Counted from the stretch's first letter, positions 1-11,500 are shown. The stretch: 64,000 bases of DNA from CAWGYT01 sp963826795 (GCA_963826795.1 CAWGYT010000015.1:186001-250000), one strand, 5' to 3'. Numbers and translations: made by a program. Notes: generated from the letters alone by a model not told the origin.

Positions 1-1352
1 TGCCAGCGGCGCAGCCCCCAATCCGTCCGCGACTCGATTCGACGCGATTCCGATGGACCAACGCGAAGCATCAGCAAGGGCTCGTCGGCTCGAGATGACG
101 CCGAATCAACGATTTCAGCGGCCTGATCTGCTACGGGAGTGGGCTGGCTGTCGGTCGCTTCGGCGGGCCGGCGCGTGTGGCGGTTCTCCAAGAGCCATAG
201 GCCCGCACGGCTGGGAGCCACGAGATCCAGATCCCCGTCCAGATCGACATCCGCAGCGACTGGGTCCAAGTCCATCCCGCACCTTGACTCCGATGAAATC
301 CGCGTCCCGTGCCAAGTGCGCGTTTCAGGCTGAAATGCGTAAGCCATGATCTGCAGGCGATCCCATTCGCCGGGGTCCTTTCCGTCGTGCCCCAGATAAC
401 GTTTGCCGGCCACAAGCTCTTCACGGCCATCGCCGTTAAGGTCCGCCCACAGCAATGAGTGAGCGGACGACCAGCTGGTATCAATCGCGTGCTGTTGCCA
501 CGTGCGCTGCGTCTCCAGCTGTCGCTGTTCCATCCAATACAGCCCGATGTTGTGACCTCGTCCCCAAATGAGATCCCGATCGCCGTCCCCGTCCACGTCG
601 ACGACCAGAATGGGTATGCTGCTATCTCGATGCAAAGTAAATTCAGGCATGCGCTGCCAACCGTGGGTTGGCTCCGGCCGAGCTTGCCACCAACCGCTCG
701 GGGTCACCAAGTCGCCTCGGCCATCTCCGTCGACGTCACCGAAGCCAATTCCATGACCGGCAATCTCCGGCGGCAAGTCGTGCCGGCCCCAGACCACGCT
801 ACCCGCGGCGGCCGAACGTTCGAGGCGATACCACGCCGCGAACTGGGTTCCGTTAGGCAAAATGTCCAATTGGCCGTCGCCGTCGAGATCATAAAGGCGA
901 CCTGTCTCGCTGGGCCCGGGCTGGTCAATCAAATGCGTCTTCCAGAGATCCTCGAGCGACGAAGGCTGCTCCACCCAAAACAACGATTGACTTCGATAAT
1001 TGACGCTGACAATATCTAGCCGGCCGTCACGATTGACATCCAGGGGGAGATTCGAATAGTCGTCGTATCGTCCACGGATCTTCGGCACTTCCCGAGTCAC
1101 GTGGCGTTTCCAATTCGGACCCTCGTACCAGAATCCGCCGCAAAAAATGTCGGGGCAACCGTCTCCGTTGATGTCCAACACCGCACACGCGCTGAACTCG
1201 GACTCGGGATTGATCACGTGAGCCTGAAACTCAAGAGGCGCAGCGGCCATGACGGGCGGGTGCAGAATCGTGACGACGAGCATGGGAGCGATCAAACAGA
1301 AAGTTGTCGGACCGCGACCAAAATTCTTACGGAAGACAAGCCCGAGGTACAT
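1..1352 (-). CDS. Secreted VCBS/FG-GAP repeat protein, 3' end cut by window edge
   Basis: The frame is open from an ATG at 1352 to the left edge (about 450 residues), with no stop in the window. Residues 1 to about 38 look like a signal peptide, with a hydrophobic stretch around LIAPMLVVTIL and an AAA-type cleavage region. At least seven calcium-loop repeats of the form D-x-[ND]-x-DG-x-x-D-[IL] follow, for example DINGDGCPDI, DVNRDGRLDIV, DVDGDGRGDLV, DLNGDGREELV and DVDLDGDLDLV. This is the VCBS/FG-GAP beta-propeller pattern common in planctomycete secreted proteins. Its ligand is unknown. It lies 103 bp downstream of phnW on the same strand, so it may be read through from the phosphonate operon, but no functional link can be shown. 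The family call is firm; the role is not. Confidence 0.85.
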   Translation of the reverse strand, partial: MYLGLVFRKNFGRGPTTFCLIAPMLVVTILHPPVMAAAPLEFQAHVINPESEFSACAVLDINGDGCPDIFCGGFWYEGPNWKRHVTREVPKIRGRYDDYSNLPLDVNRDGRLDIVSVNYRSQSLFWVEQPSSLEDLWKTHLIDQPGPSETGRLYDLDGDGQLDILPNGTQFAAWYRLERSAAAGSVVWGRHDLPPEIAGHGIGFGDVDGDGRGDLVTPSGWWQARPEPTHGWQRMPEFTLHRDSSIPILVVDVDGDGDRDLIWGRGHNIGLYWMEQRQLETQRTWQQHAIDTSWSSAHSLLWADLNGDGREELVAGKRYLGHDGKDPGEWDRLQIMAYAFQPETRTWHGTRISSESRCGMDLDPVAADVDLDGDLDLVAPSRAGLWLLENRHTRRPAEATDSQPTPVADQAAEIVDSASSRADEPLLMLRVGPSESRRIESRTDWGLRRW

Positions 1353-1455
1353 CCCAATCCCCCTTCGCACACTCCAGGGCCAATCCGCGGACTGGCGATC
1401 CTAACTGCACACACGCCCCAAACACGGCCGACTCAAACAACCGCATCGCGCGAAC

Positions 1456-2577
1456 CTACCAGTATTTCGCCACCTCGACAGCGGCGAGCAAGCGTGTGAT
1501 GTCGTCGGGATAGACTTCGCCGATCGACCCGATTCGAAACGTGTTTACGTTGGTCACTTTGCCGGGATAAATCACGAAACCCTGCGTCTTCAACCGCGTG
1601 TAAAAATCGTCGAAACAATAGTCGGAATGTTCCGGGTTGTAGAATGCCGTGATTATGGGTGACTGGTATTCGCGCTTGAGCAGCGCCCGAAAGCCGAGTC
1701 GCTCCATCCCGTCCACCAGCCGCTGCTGATTTTCGCGATAGCGGGCGAACCGGCGCACGATCCCACCCTCCTGTTCGAGTTCGCTCAACGCTTGCGCGAA
1801 GGCTCGGACGGTATGCGTTGGCGACGTGTAACGCCACTTGCCGCCGCCTTCTTCCATGGTCTTCCATTGGTCATACAAGTCCAGCGACAAGGAGCGAGCT
1901 CGACCCGCACACGCCTCCATGTAGTCGCGGCGGGCAATCACGAACCCGAAGCCGGGTACGCCCTGAATGCATTTGTTGGCGCTACTGACGATCACGTCGA
2001 TCCCAAGCCGATCGATGTCCAGGGGTATCCCACCGAAGGTACTCATTGCGTCGACCAGAAACGATCGGCCGTGTGCCTTCACGATCTTTCCAGCGGCCTC
2101 GATCGGGTTCAGCATTCCAGTCGTCGTTTCGCCATGGACCATCGCGACATGGGTCACACTGGCATCGCGTGTCAGCTCATCGTTCAAGCGGTCAAGATCG
2201 GGTGGATCGAGTTCTCCGCCGTCGTGAACGACGCACGAGATCTTGAGCACCTGAGCAATTTTCCCCATCCGCCGGCCGTAGGCCCCGTTGGCGAGCACAA
2301 GAAGTTTCCCCTCGGCAGGCACGGTACTGCCAAGGGCCGACTCGACGCAAAACGTTCCGCTGCCCTGCATCAGCGTCGCAGTGTACCTTTGCTCCCGATC
2401 CTCCGCCTCGGTCGCCAACTCAACGAGCCGTCGGCGTATGACCTGCACGATGCCTTCGTTGTACTCCCGATCCCATGTGCACCAATCCCGTAGCATCGCC
2501 TGCCTGACGGTCAGGCTCGTGGAGAGCGGCCCGGGGGTGAGCAACAGGTAGGGATTCTCGTCGATCCGTTCGTTCAT
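1456..2577 (-). CDS. phnW: 2-aminoethylphosphonate--pyruvate transaminase
   Basis: A PLP-dependent class V aminotransferase of 373 residues, close to the usual PhnW length. It transfers the amino group of 2-aminoethylphosphonate to pyruvate, giving phosphonoacetaldehyde and alanine in the cytoplasm. The N-terminal LLLTPGPLSTS motif, the VDAMSTFGG cofactor-binding stretch (about 175-183) and SSANKCIQGVPGFGF with the Schiff-base lysine near K202 are all present. It is the last enzyme gene of a leftward operon, starting 55 bp after phnY stops. The neighbouring dehydrogenase and hydrolase give the full PhnW-PhnY-PhnA route, which supports this over other class V transaminases. Confidence 0.95.
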   Translation of the reverse strand: MNERIDENPYLLLTPGPLSTSLTVRQAMLRDWCTWDREYNEGIVQVIRRRLVELATEAEDREQRYTATLMQGSGTFCVESALGSTVPAEGKLLVLANGAYGRRMGKIAQVLKISCVVHDGGELDPPDLDRLNDELTRDASVTHVAMVHGETTTGMLNPIEAAGKIVKAHGRSFLVDAMSTFGGIPLDIDRLGIDVIVSSANKCIQGVPGFGFVIARRDYMEACAGRARSLSLDLYDQWKTMEEGGGKWRYTSPTHTVRAFAQALSELEQEGGIVRRFARYRENQQRLVDGMERLGFRALLKREYQSPIITAFYNPEHSDYCFDDFYTRLKTQGFVIYPGKVTNVNTFRIGSIGEVYPDDITRLLAAVEVAKYW

Positions 2578-2632
2578 GGCTGACGACCTGTATTGACTGG
2601 CGGTTTCCGGATCCGTTTTCCGCGGATCGGAT

Positions 2633-4075
2633 TTAACCCGTGAGTGAATCTCCCCACGGAAGCGAGAACGTCTTGACGGTGGTCATGTACTTCATGGCCT
2701 CAATCACACCTTCCTTGATGCCTAAACCTGAGTCCTTGATGCCGCCGAACGGCGAACTTTCGATACGATACCCCGGCACCTCGTTGACATTCGTCGTGCC
2801 GCAGCGTAGTCGGCGGCAGGCGGCGAGGGCGGAATCCAGGCTGCGCGTTACGATCGCGGAAGACAGCCCGAAGCGGCCCTGATTGTAGTATTCGATCGCG
2901 TCATCCAAATCGTCGATGGGAATGATCGGAGCCAGCGGGCCGAAGGATTCGCAGGCCACCATCTCGGTCTCTCGAGAGACATCCGCCAACACCGTCGGTT
3001 CCATCAGGGCACCGCGCCGATTCCCTCCGAGCAAGACCCGCGCTCCATCCGCCACAGCCTGCTCGACGCGGCGGTGCAGCGTCTGAGCGGATTCCTCATC
3101 GATCACGGTCCCCACACGGGTCGCCGTGTCCGAAGGATCGCCGGCCACGTATTCCTGGGCGAGCGAAACAAATCGCTCGGTAAACTCTGGTAGGATTCCG
3201 CGCTGAACCAGGATTCGCTTGACGGCCGTGCAACGCTGACCGGAATTGCGGAATGACCCTTCGGCCGCCAATTTAACGGCGAGTTCCAAGTCCGCGTCGT
3301 CCAACACAATCAACGGCGAATTGCCGCCCAGTTCAAGGCAGACCTTCTTGTAGCCCGCCTTGGTTGCGATCAGCCGCCCGATCTGAACCGAGCCCGTGAA
3401 CGAGACCAGTTCGACACGTTCGTCGACGATCATTTCGTGCACAACGCCGTCCAGATCGCCCAGAAAAGTACTGAGCATCCAACCGGGCAAGCCTGCTTCG
3501 TAAAGCAGTTCTGTAAAACGAATGGCCGTCAAGGGTGTCTTTTCCGACGGCTTGAGCAGGACGGGAACTCCCGCGGCAATCGCCGGCGCCACTTTGTGAG
3601 CGACTTGATTCAGCGGATGATTGAAGGGCGTAATCGCACACATCAAGGACAAGGGCTGACGAAACGTAAAGATCTTGCGCGGCTTTCCCTGTGGACTGAT
3701 GTCGCACGAAAAAATCTGGCCGTCGTCCCGAAGCGCTTCGATGGCGGCAAATTCCAACACATCGGAACTCCGCCCAGTCTCGTAGTTCGTCTCGCGCGTG
3801 CAGAGCCCCGACTCCTGGCGAATGAGATCGGCAAACTCGGCCCGTCGATCCGCCAGCATCTGAGCGGCGCGACGAAGAATCGCGTGGCGTTCGTAGCGGC
3901 TCAGTGGATTCGAAAGCCCCTGAGCGGACGCCCTGATCGCGGTTTCCAGATGGGCCGGCTCGATCCTTTGCACCGTACCGACCAGGGAATTGTCCCAAGG
4001 GTAGTGCACCGGCCACAAATCGCCCGTTCTGATCTCCTGCCCGGCGATGTAGCTGGGGAATTCGTGCACGTTCAC
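2633..4075 (-). CDS. phnY: Phosphonoacetaldehyde dehydrogenase (ALDH family)
   Basis: An aldehyde dehydrogenase of 480 residues, predicted to oxidise phosphonoacetaldehyde to phosphonoacetate with NAD(P)+. Visible ALDH hallmarks are TPFNHPLN (N near 152), LLKPSEKTP (K near 175), FTGSVQIGR, the general base in LELGGNSP (E near 248) and the catalytic cysteine in NSGQRCTAVKR (C near 282). The C-terminal SPFGGIKDSGLG motif is intact. The substrate is inferred from position: it starts 14 bp after the phosphonoacetate hydrolase gene and precedes phnW on the same strand. The name PhnY has also been used for an unrelated dioxygenase; the dehydrogenase is meant here. Confidence 0.92.
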   Translation of the reverse strand: MNVHEFPSYIAGQEIRTGDLWPVHYPWDNSLVGTVQRIEPAHLETAIRASAQGLSNPLSRYERHAILRRAAQMLADRRAEFADLIRQESGLCTRETNYETGRSSDVLEFAAIEALRDDGQIFSCDISPQGKPRKIFTFRQPLSLMCAITPFNHPLNQVAHKVAPAIAAGVPVLLKPSEKTPLTAIRFTELLYEAGLPGWMLSTFLGDLDGVVHEMIVDERVELVSFTGSVQIGRLIATKAGYKKVCLELGGNSPLIVLDDADLELAVKLAAEGSFRNSGQRCTAVKRILVQRGILPEFTERFVSLAQEYVAGDPSDTATRVGTVIDEESAQTLHRRVEQAVADGARVLLGGNRRGALMEPTVLADVSRETEMVACESFGPLAPIIPIDDLDDAIEYYNQGRFGLSSAIVTRSLDSALAACRRLRCGTTNVNEVPGYRIESSPFGGIKDSGLGIKEGVIEAMKYMTTVKTFSLPWGDSLTG

Positions 4076-4089
4076 AACCCTATCTGCGT

Positions 4090-5336
4090 TTACTCGGTGC
4101 CATTGCAGGCGAAATCAAACACGTCAAAGTTACGAGGATCGCCCTGACTTAAAGCCCGATGTCGCTTCCCGAGCGGCTCGCTCAGCAGGAGCGGCACCAT
4201 TTCCTCGTACCGTCCTCCGTGGGACCGCAGCCCGCCCTTGAGCACACTCAGGTCATGGTCCGCCGGCGTCCTCCCGAGGACGACGTCACGTCCGCTGAGC
4301 ACGACCAGATCGCCAATCCGATCCGCGGCTAATTCCAACTTGAGGCAGGCTTCTTCGCGTGTATAGACTTCCGTGATCCCTTCACGCCGCAGTAGGAAGT
4401 CACGCATCGGACGGATCAGTTCGGGATCCTCCACGTGGACCATTACCAGCGAGCCCAACGCGCCGTGATGTACAACATAAGGATCCGTGATCGGACAGAT
4501 AACTCGGCAGGCAGTCTGAAATTTCTCGGCCAACTCGCTCTGAACGTAGATGACGTTCGGCGTCCCGTCGGCACGATTCTTCGCATTCATCCCATGATCG
4601 GCCGTCGCGGCAACGACGGCTCCCTGGTCAAGCATTTCGCCAATTTCGGTGTCGATTTGGGCGTAGAAATCCAGCGACTCTTCTGCTTCGGGCGCGAACT
4701 TGTGCTGCATGTAATCGGTCAATGAAAGGTAGAGAAAGTCGGCCCGACCCGCACGCATCAACGCGTTGCCGCGCGCAGAACGTAGACCGAAGCATCGCCG
4801 GAATAAATCTCGGGACGTCCCCGGCCGACAACTTCAATCGCATCGTTGATCCCGTGCGTCGCCAGGGTGGCCTGATCGACTTCTTCCGACGAGAAAGCGA
4901 TGCCGCCTCGCTGTACCAGCCCCGCGCCCAAGACCGTGCGCAGTTTTTCTTTGGCCGTGACGAATGCGACGCGGCGGCCCGCGTCGGCGGCCGCCGACAG
5001 AATGGTCTCGCAACGCAGGAACTCGGGGGAATTCATCATGACTTCCTCCCCGGTGTCGGGATTCAGAAAGAAATTCCCGCAGATCCCGGTCGTCCGGGGA
5101 GGCACGCCGGCGACAATCGCCGCATTGTTCACGTTAGTGAACGACGGCAGGGCGGCTCGCACAAGTCCTCGATAGCCTTCACGGCACATTCGGTCCACAT
5201 TCGGCATGCGACCAAGTGACAGGGAAACCGAAAGATATTCGTCGGCACAGCCGTCGATACAAATGACCACGACCGGCCGCCCAGGCGGATCGTAGGTCCG
5301 ACCGTTAACCTGAAAGCTTTTCCCTGATTCCAACAT
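4090..5336 (-). CDS. phnA: Phosphonoacetate hydrolase, interrupted by one frameshift
   Basis: An alkaline-phosphatase-superfamily zinc enzyme that cleaves the C-P bond of phosphonoacetate to acetate and phosphate. The N-terminal part (from ATG 5336) carries VVVICIDGC (D28) and the nucleophile in LPSFTNVNN (T67), matching Asp29 and Thr68 of the characterised Sinorhizobium enzyme. The other half carries YLSLTDYMQHKF (metal D and H), ATADHGMN (metal D-H) and RSHGGRYEE (last metal His). The two halves lie in different frames. The break is near 4768-4777, in a GCGCGCGG run, where restoring one base gives a continuous protein of about 414 residues of normal family length. All metal ligands survive, so a sequencing deletion is likelier than decay. 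First gene of the phosphonate operon. Confidence 0.88.
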
Positions 5337-5710
5337 CGCCTCTCGTCATGCTGTCGCCGCCCGCGTCGGACCGTGGGGGCCAAGCGGCTTGATCCCACCC
5401 ATTTCAGGCTTCCGCGTTCTATTCGACTCGAACATCGCCGCAGCGCCCGACCGTTTCCCGTCCCAACATACCGGACGCTCGAAACTCGGTCTACGGGTAC
5501 CGTTTCGACGAGGTTTGTGTTGCTGCGACTGAATTTAGTTTAAACTGAGCCACGCCGTCCAGCCGCCCCGATCGACCTCGCGCGCGGCCGACTGGATCGG
5601 ATTCGGAGTTGCGGACCGAACCCTGCAGCGCGGACAGATCGAGCTGCGCGTTGGCGACACCACCCAGCCGTTGGGCTACGCACCCCGCGGCTCATCCCTG
5701 GTTCAAGACG
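5337..5710. promoter_or_regulatory. Divergent intergenic region between phnA and the sulfatase gene
   Basis: A 374 bp stretch separates two divergently oriented genes and should hold both promoters. I see a GTTTAAAC palindrome around 5538-5546 but no clear sigma-70 consensus or known operator. No convincing small ORF is present. Confidence 0.4.
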
Positions 5711-7232
5711 ATGATGCATTGCCCTTTTCACGCGTCGGTCCGACAGGATACGATCAACTGCCTGCTGGTAAGCCTGGTCCTGGCCGTTTCACTGGGGAGA
5801 CTCGGAGGCGCCGCCGAGCCGCGCCAGGGCCCCCGAACGTGGTTGTCATTTTCATTGACGACATGGGGTACGCCGACATCGGGCCTTTTGGGGCAGCGGC
5901 GCTATGCGACGCCACATCTCGATCGGATGGCTGCCGAAGGAATGCGGTTCACGGATTTCGAGGTTTCGTCAGCGGTCTGCTCCGCCTCCCGAGCCGCGTT
6001 GTTGACGGGCTGTTACCACCGCCGACTGGGAATCTCCGGGGCCCTTGGACCCAACTCTCAGGTGGGCTTGAATTCAGGCGAGATGACGCTCGCCGAACTG
6101 TGCCAACAACAGGGATACGCGACCGCTTGCTACGGCAAATGGCACTTGGGACATCACCCCAAGTTTCTCCCCCTGCAACACGGTTTCGAAGAATACTTCG
6201 GCTTACCCTATTCGAATGACATGTGGCCACTCCATCCCGATTTCGCGCACCTTTCCGCCCGAGGCCGCCGAGCGAAAACGTGGCTATCCGAACCTTCCGC
6301 TGATTGAGAATAACTCGGTCATCGACCCCGAGGTTTCCGGCCAGGACCAGGAAAATCTGACGACCTGGTATACGGAACGCGCCGTCGCTTTTATCGAACG
6401 CAATCAGGACCGCCCGTTCTTCCTCTATGTGCCGCACTCGATGGTGCATGTCCCCCTCTTTGTTTCGGACAAGCACCGTGGTCGCAGCGGGGCCGGATTG
6501 TTCGGCGACGTGGTAATGGAAGTGGATTGGTCGGTCGGCCAGATCCTCGCAGCTCTGCGCCGCCACGAACTTTCGCACCGTACCCTCGTCGTGTTCACAT
6601 CGGACAACGGGCCCTGGTTGAGCTACGGCAATCATGCGGGATCGGCCGCCCCGATGCGTGAGGGCAAGGGAACCATGTTCGAGGGTGGATCGCGCGTGCC
6701 AACGATCATGTGGTGGCCTGGCCGGATCCCAGCCGGCACCTCCTGCGACGAATTGGCGGCTACGATCGACATCCTGCCGACCGTGGCCAGCCTGATCGAT
6801 GCCAAGCTTCCTGAGCATCCGATCGACGGCAAGGATTTGACGAGCCTGATGTTTGGCGTCGCAAACGCCCAATCCCCACACGAGGCCTATTTCTGCTACT
6901 ACGGCGGAGGGCAGCTGCAGGCGGTTCGCGATCGTCGCTGGAAACTCCATTTTCCCCACGACTATCGCACGTTGGCCGACCAATTCGGGGGTCGGGATGG
7001 AATGCCGAGCAACTATCGGCAGGCGCGAATCGAACTGGCCTTGTTCGACCTGAAGCAGGATGTTGGCGAAACCCGTGATGTCGCGCAAGCGCATCCCGAC
7101 GTCGTCCAACGGTTGCAAGCGGCCGCCGACGGCGCGCGCCGCGAGCTGGGCGATACACTGACGGGACAATCCGGAGCCGGCATTCGGCCGGCCGGCCGTT
7201 TGGAGCCCAGTGACGAACGGCTTGTTTGGTGA
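5711..7232 (+). CDS. Secreted arylsulfatase, interrupted by three frameshifts
   Basis: A family S1 sulfatase, expected to hydrolyse sulfate esters outside the cytoplasm after formylglycine activation. Starting at ATG 5711 (or 5714), it has a signal peptide over about residues 1-35. After frame repair the order is NVVVIFIDDMGYADIG (metal aspartates near 50-51), RYATPHLDRMAAEG, the formylglycine site VCSASRAALLTG (C near 90; C-x-A-x-R variant), ACYGKWHLGH, FTSDNGPW, and TMFEGGSRVPTIMWWPG. Three single-base breaks are visible: a missing base in GGGCCCCC near 5829-5835, an extra G in GGGG at 5890-5893, and an extra T in TTT at 6252-6254. Repair gives a continuous family-length protein of about 506 residues. 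Substrate unknown; algal sulfated polysaccharide is typical for planctomycetes. Confidence 0.88.
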
Positions 7233-7342
7233 GATCTCGGCTTCGCCCGGCCAAAGCCCCTTCCGAGACCGCCGTCGATCGGGCTAGAATCGATCGCAGA
7301 GCGGCATTATTGCGTTCACGATTCTTTGCCGAGCGAAACATC

Positions 7343-8506
7343 ATGGATCCCTTCATCCGGAAGTACTGGTACGGCATCATCCCGCTGTTCGCCGCTCTTC
7401 TTGTTCCCGCTCCAGTCGAAGCGGCATTCTTGGTCGAGGCACATGACTCCGGTCTTGCCTTCGAGAACTTCGAGCTCGGGGGCGATACGTTTACCACGTC
7501 CGACAGCATTCCGAGCACCGCAGTGGGCACAACATCGACAAATAGCATTTTCGGCGGGGACGGTGTTGATCTGCCCGACACCTACATTTTCTCGTACGCG
7601 CCCGGCGATGATGACGACAACTTGACATTTGCGGCCGGCACGGTCCTCGGGTCGAAAGACGGCTCTCCCGGAAACGGAGACTTATCCAGCGGTCTCGTCG
7701 GCGGCGTGAGCGGCCGTTACAACGTGTACATCACGTCTCCTGCGTCAGTGAATGTGAGCGGTGTACCGACAACCGTCACAATGACTCAGGAGGGTGAACC
7801 CGTCGTTGTGGAAATCGATCAGAACAACGAGATGTCGGGCCCGAACACTCAATTGGTTGCGGGCCAGGCGTTTGTCGGTGGAATGAACAACGCGTGGTTC
7901 CTGCTTGGGTCCGTCGATTACACAGCCGGAACGACCTATACCGTGACTTTGGAAGCAGGAACCAATACTTTCGTCTCGCAACGGGTGCACGGAATTTTAT
8001 GGGAGTACTCGCCGATTTCCTCCCAGCGAGGCGACTTCAATGGCGACGGATTACTGGACCATGAAGACATCGATGCGATCACGTTTGCAATTCGCGAACA
8101 ACTGGCGGATCCAATCTTCGATCTCAATAGCGACGGCGACGTCGACGACGCCGACCGCACGATCTGGGTCAACGAGGTGCGCAAGACTTATTTCGGCGAT
8201 GCGGACCTGGATGGTGAGTTTACCAGCAGCGACTTCGTCTCCGTGTTTCAGGCGGGGGAATATGAGGACATCGTCTCGTTCAATTCGACCTGGGGCACGG
8301 GGGATTGGAACGGAGATGGAGATTTCGACAGCAGCGACTTTGTCACGGCGTTTCAATCCGGCGGCTTCGAATTGGGGCCGCGGCTCGCGGCGCCGGCGGT
8401 ACCGGAACCATCTTCGGCGTTGCTGGGAGCACTAGCCGCGGCGGGATTCGTTCGAGCCGGGGGCCGTCGGCGGTGGAAATCGCGTCGCGTGACGAGCAAA
8501 GTCTAG
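7343..8506 (+). CDS. Secreted PEP-CTERM protein with dockerin-like EF-hand repeats
   Basis: A 387-residue exported protein. I chose ATG 7343 because the hydrophobic signal peptide (about residues 8-27, ending VEAA) begins there; the longer upstream frame lacks such a start. The middle is a beta-rich domain of unknown fold. The last third has four dockerin-type calcium loops, including GDFNGDGLLDHED, DLNSDGDVDDAD, GDADLDGEFTSSD and GDWNGDGDFDSSD, the last followed by FVTAFQSGGFE. A PEP-CTERM tail closes it: VPEPSS, a hydrophobic segment, then GRRRWKSRR. Export and exosortase-type sorting are inferred from that tail. Its stop at 8504-8506 lies just before the start of the CotH-domain gene, so the two are probably co-transcribed. 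Confidence 0.85.
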   Translation: MDPFIRKYWYGIIPLFAALLVPAPVEAAFLVEAHDSGLAFENFELGGDTFTTSDSIPSTAVGTTSTNSIFGGDGVDLPDTYIFSYAPGDDDDNLTFAAGTVLGSKDGSPGNGDLSSGLVGGVSGRYNVYITSPASVNVSGVPTTVTMTQEGEPVVVEIDQNNEMSGPNTQLVAGQAFVGGMNNAWFLLGSVDYTAGTTYTVTLEAGTNTFVSQRVHGILWEYSPISSQRGDFNGDGLLDHEDIDAITFAIREQLADPIFDLNSDGDVDDADRTIWVNEVRKTYFGDADLDGEFTSSDFVSVFQAGEYEDIVSFNSTWGTGDWNGDGDFDSSDFVTAFQSGGFELGPRLAAPAVPEPSSALLGALAAAGFVRAGGRRRWKSRRVTSKV

Positions 8507-8532
8507 TGGAACGACGTCTTCGCCAACCGCGC

Positions 8533-11500
8533 ATGAGAATTCGTCGCCGTCCCGTCACGGGTCGTGGTTGGAACATCGAACGGCTGGAGTCACGGCGCCC
8601 ACTGACGGCTGAGTTGGTCGGACATTGGACTGCCGAGTCGCTGACGAGTACGGTCGAGTCGGGAGACTTCATCGCAGAGTGGCCCGATTTGATTCGCCAA
8701 ATTCCGGCGATCGCCGCCGGCCAGCCGACGTTGATCGCTTCCGCCCTGAACGGTCGCGCGGCGATTCGCTTTGACCCGAGTGACCAGACCGATTTATTTC
8801 GCGTCCCGGCAGCGCGAAGCCCGTTGGCAGATGCTGAAGACTTCAGCATCGCCGTGGTCTTCGCATCCTCCGCGAGCGACTTGGTCGGAACCGATGAAAA
8901 CTGGTATTTCAGCTCAGGAATCGTTGATGCCCACGGTCTCGGCTTGGTCAACGATTGGGGCTTGGCGATTGACCACAACGGCCGACTCGCCGCCGGAATG
9001 GGCTCGCCGCCGCGAACGGTTCGGTCGCGGGAAATCGGATTCAACGACGGACTGGCCCATGTCGCCATCGTCACGCGGGATGGTTCCGTGTTGACCCTCT
9101 ACGTCGATGGCCAGAGCGCCGCGGTTTCGGATGCAAGTTCCGCACCTCGCGCAGCGCGCGACATCAAGTTCGGCGCGGGTGGTTTTCCGTTTCACGGTGA
9201 TATCCCGGAGATTCGTCTGTATCGAGGCAGTTTGCTCGCAGCGGAAGTTGGGGACCTGACCCAGGATCTGCTCACGACCTATCTGAACCTCCCTCCCACT
9301 CCGGCTGCCGACATCTACGCCGCTTTCGAGGACCAACCGGTCCACATTTCGAACTCCGCCGGCGTGCTGGCCAACGACCTCGATCCCGACGGAGACTCAC
9401 TTGTCGCCTCAGTCCTCATCGGACCCTTGCACGGTGCGCTTGAGCTTCAAGGTGATGGTGCCTTTGTGTATGTTCCGGCGCAGGACTACGCCGGACTCGA
9501 TTCGTTCACCTACGAGGTGTTCGATGGAACACATCGTCGACAGGCGGATGTGACGCTTCAGATACTGGATCAACCGGACCTGCCGCGATCGATTGCAAAT
9601 GTCTATTGGTTGCAGACCGACGCTGCATTCACGGTCGGAGCGTCCGACGGTGTGCTGTCGAACGACTGGCACCCTGACCAGCTCGCACTGAGCGCTCAGA
9701 TCGTGCAATCGACGGCCAACGGCGATTTGCAGCTCCGATCGGACGGCTCGTTTCAGTATCGTCCCAAACCCGGATTCGTCGGCACTGATCACTTTCGTTA
9801 TCTCGCGACCGACGGGACCAATACGAGTACGCCTGTCGAGGTGCAACTTATTGTCCAAGCAGGCACGGTGGCCATCAGTGAAATCATGGCGTCCAATCGG
9901 TCTAGCTTGTTGGATGAAGACCGAGAGAGTTCTGATTGGTTCGAACTGTGGAACTACGGCGTTGATCCGATCAATCTGCGAGGCTGGTTCTTGAGCGACA
10001 ATTCGGAACGTCTCACGAAATGGAAGTTTCCCGCGATCGTGCTCGCGCCGGGTGAACATCGGGTCGTGTTTGCCTCGGGCAAGAATCGACGCCCCAGCGA
10101 GGGCGAATTACACACCAGCTTTCGCCTTGACAGCGAGGGCGAATCGCTGGCGCTGGTGCTTCCCGACGGCGAGACCGTCGTCAGCCAGGTAACCGACTTT
10201 GCGGCTCAGTGGCCCGACATCGCGTACGGGATCCCCCGCACCTCGCAAGGTCCAGGACAGATCGACAGTGCGGAATTTGATTATTTGGTGAACCCCACGC
10301 CTGGCGAACTGAACGCGGTGCCGCAACCGGCCTTCGGTCCTCAAATCACACACGTTGAACACTTCCCTAAGCGACTGGAAGTCGGTCAGGCGTTGCGTGT
10401 CACCGCGCGAATCGCGCCGCGCGAGTTTTCCGTGGATTCTGTCTCCATCCAGGTACGACTGATGTACGGCGAAGAGCGGACATTACCCATGGTCGACGAT
10501 GGCACGGGGCAAGATGCGCAGGCTGACGACGGGATCTTTACCGCCGTGATCTCGGCCGAGGCGATGGTCGACCTAGGTCGTGCTGCCGGCCAGGATCCTG
10601 CCGAGTTGCCAGGACAGATGCTACGTTACTCGATCACGGCGCAGGACGACCAGGGAATGGAGCAGTACGCGCCCTACCAAATCAGCGGGGAAGCGGATCA
10701 AGCCGAATACTTTGGGACAATGATCGTCGATCCGCAGCTCAACACATCGCTGCCGGTTCTGCACTGGTTTGTTCCGAATCCAGCCTGGCATCGTACGGGA
10801 TCCGGGAATCACCTGCGCTGGTCGCGCGCTTCGGTGTTCTTTGCGGACCGGTTGTACGACAACCTGAAGGTTCGTGTCCGAGGTATTTCGACGATCAACT
10901 GGAGCAAACCGAAATTCAAGTTCGAGTTCAATCCAGGCGACCGATTTCGTTATGATCCGGATCTGCCCGACGTGGACGAATTCAATTTGCAGTCGCACTT
11001 TATCGAAAAAGGTGCGACTTCGTACATGGGAGAGAATTTGGCGTTCGAATTCCTGCAAGCCATTGGCGTCCCGGCTCCCAACACGTTTCATCTGCGCGTA
11101 CAGCAAAACGGTCAATTCTATTCGCTCGCTTCGTTCGTCGAGCAAATCGACGCGTCGTTTCTGACCCGCAACGGCCTCAGTCCGTCAGGAGCTATGTACA
11201 AGGCGAACTCGCCCGCGGCACGGTCCACGCTGGCTCCCCACCCTCAGGCGTCCGACTATCAAAAGGTAAACCGTTTCTTTGAGCCGTTCGACGACCTGCG
11301 ATCTCTGACCGATGGCATCAACGATCGCTTGCCGAGTCTCGATCGCAGCGAGTACCTTTTCGACTTCGTGAACCTGCCACAGGTAATCAACAACATGGCC
11401 GGCAACACGATTTTGACGAATCACGATCGGTTGACGAAGAACTACTACATCTATCGCGACGCCGGCGGAACCGAACAGTGGCTTCAGTTTCCGTGGGATA

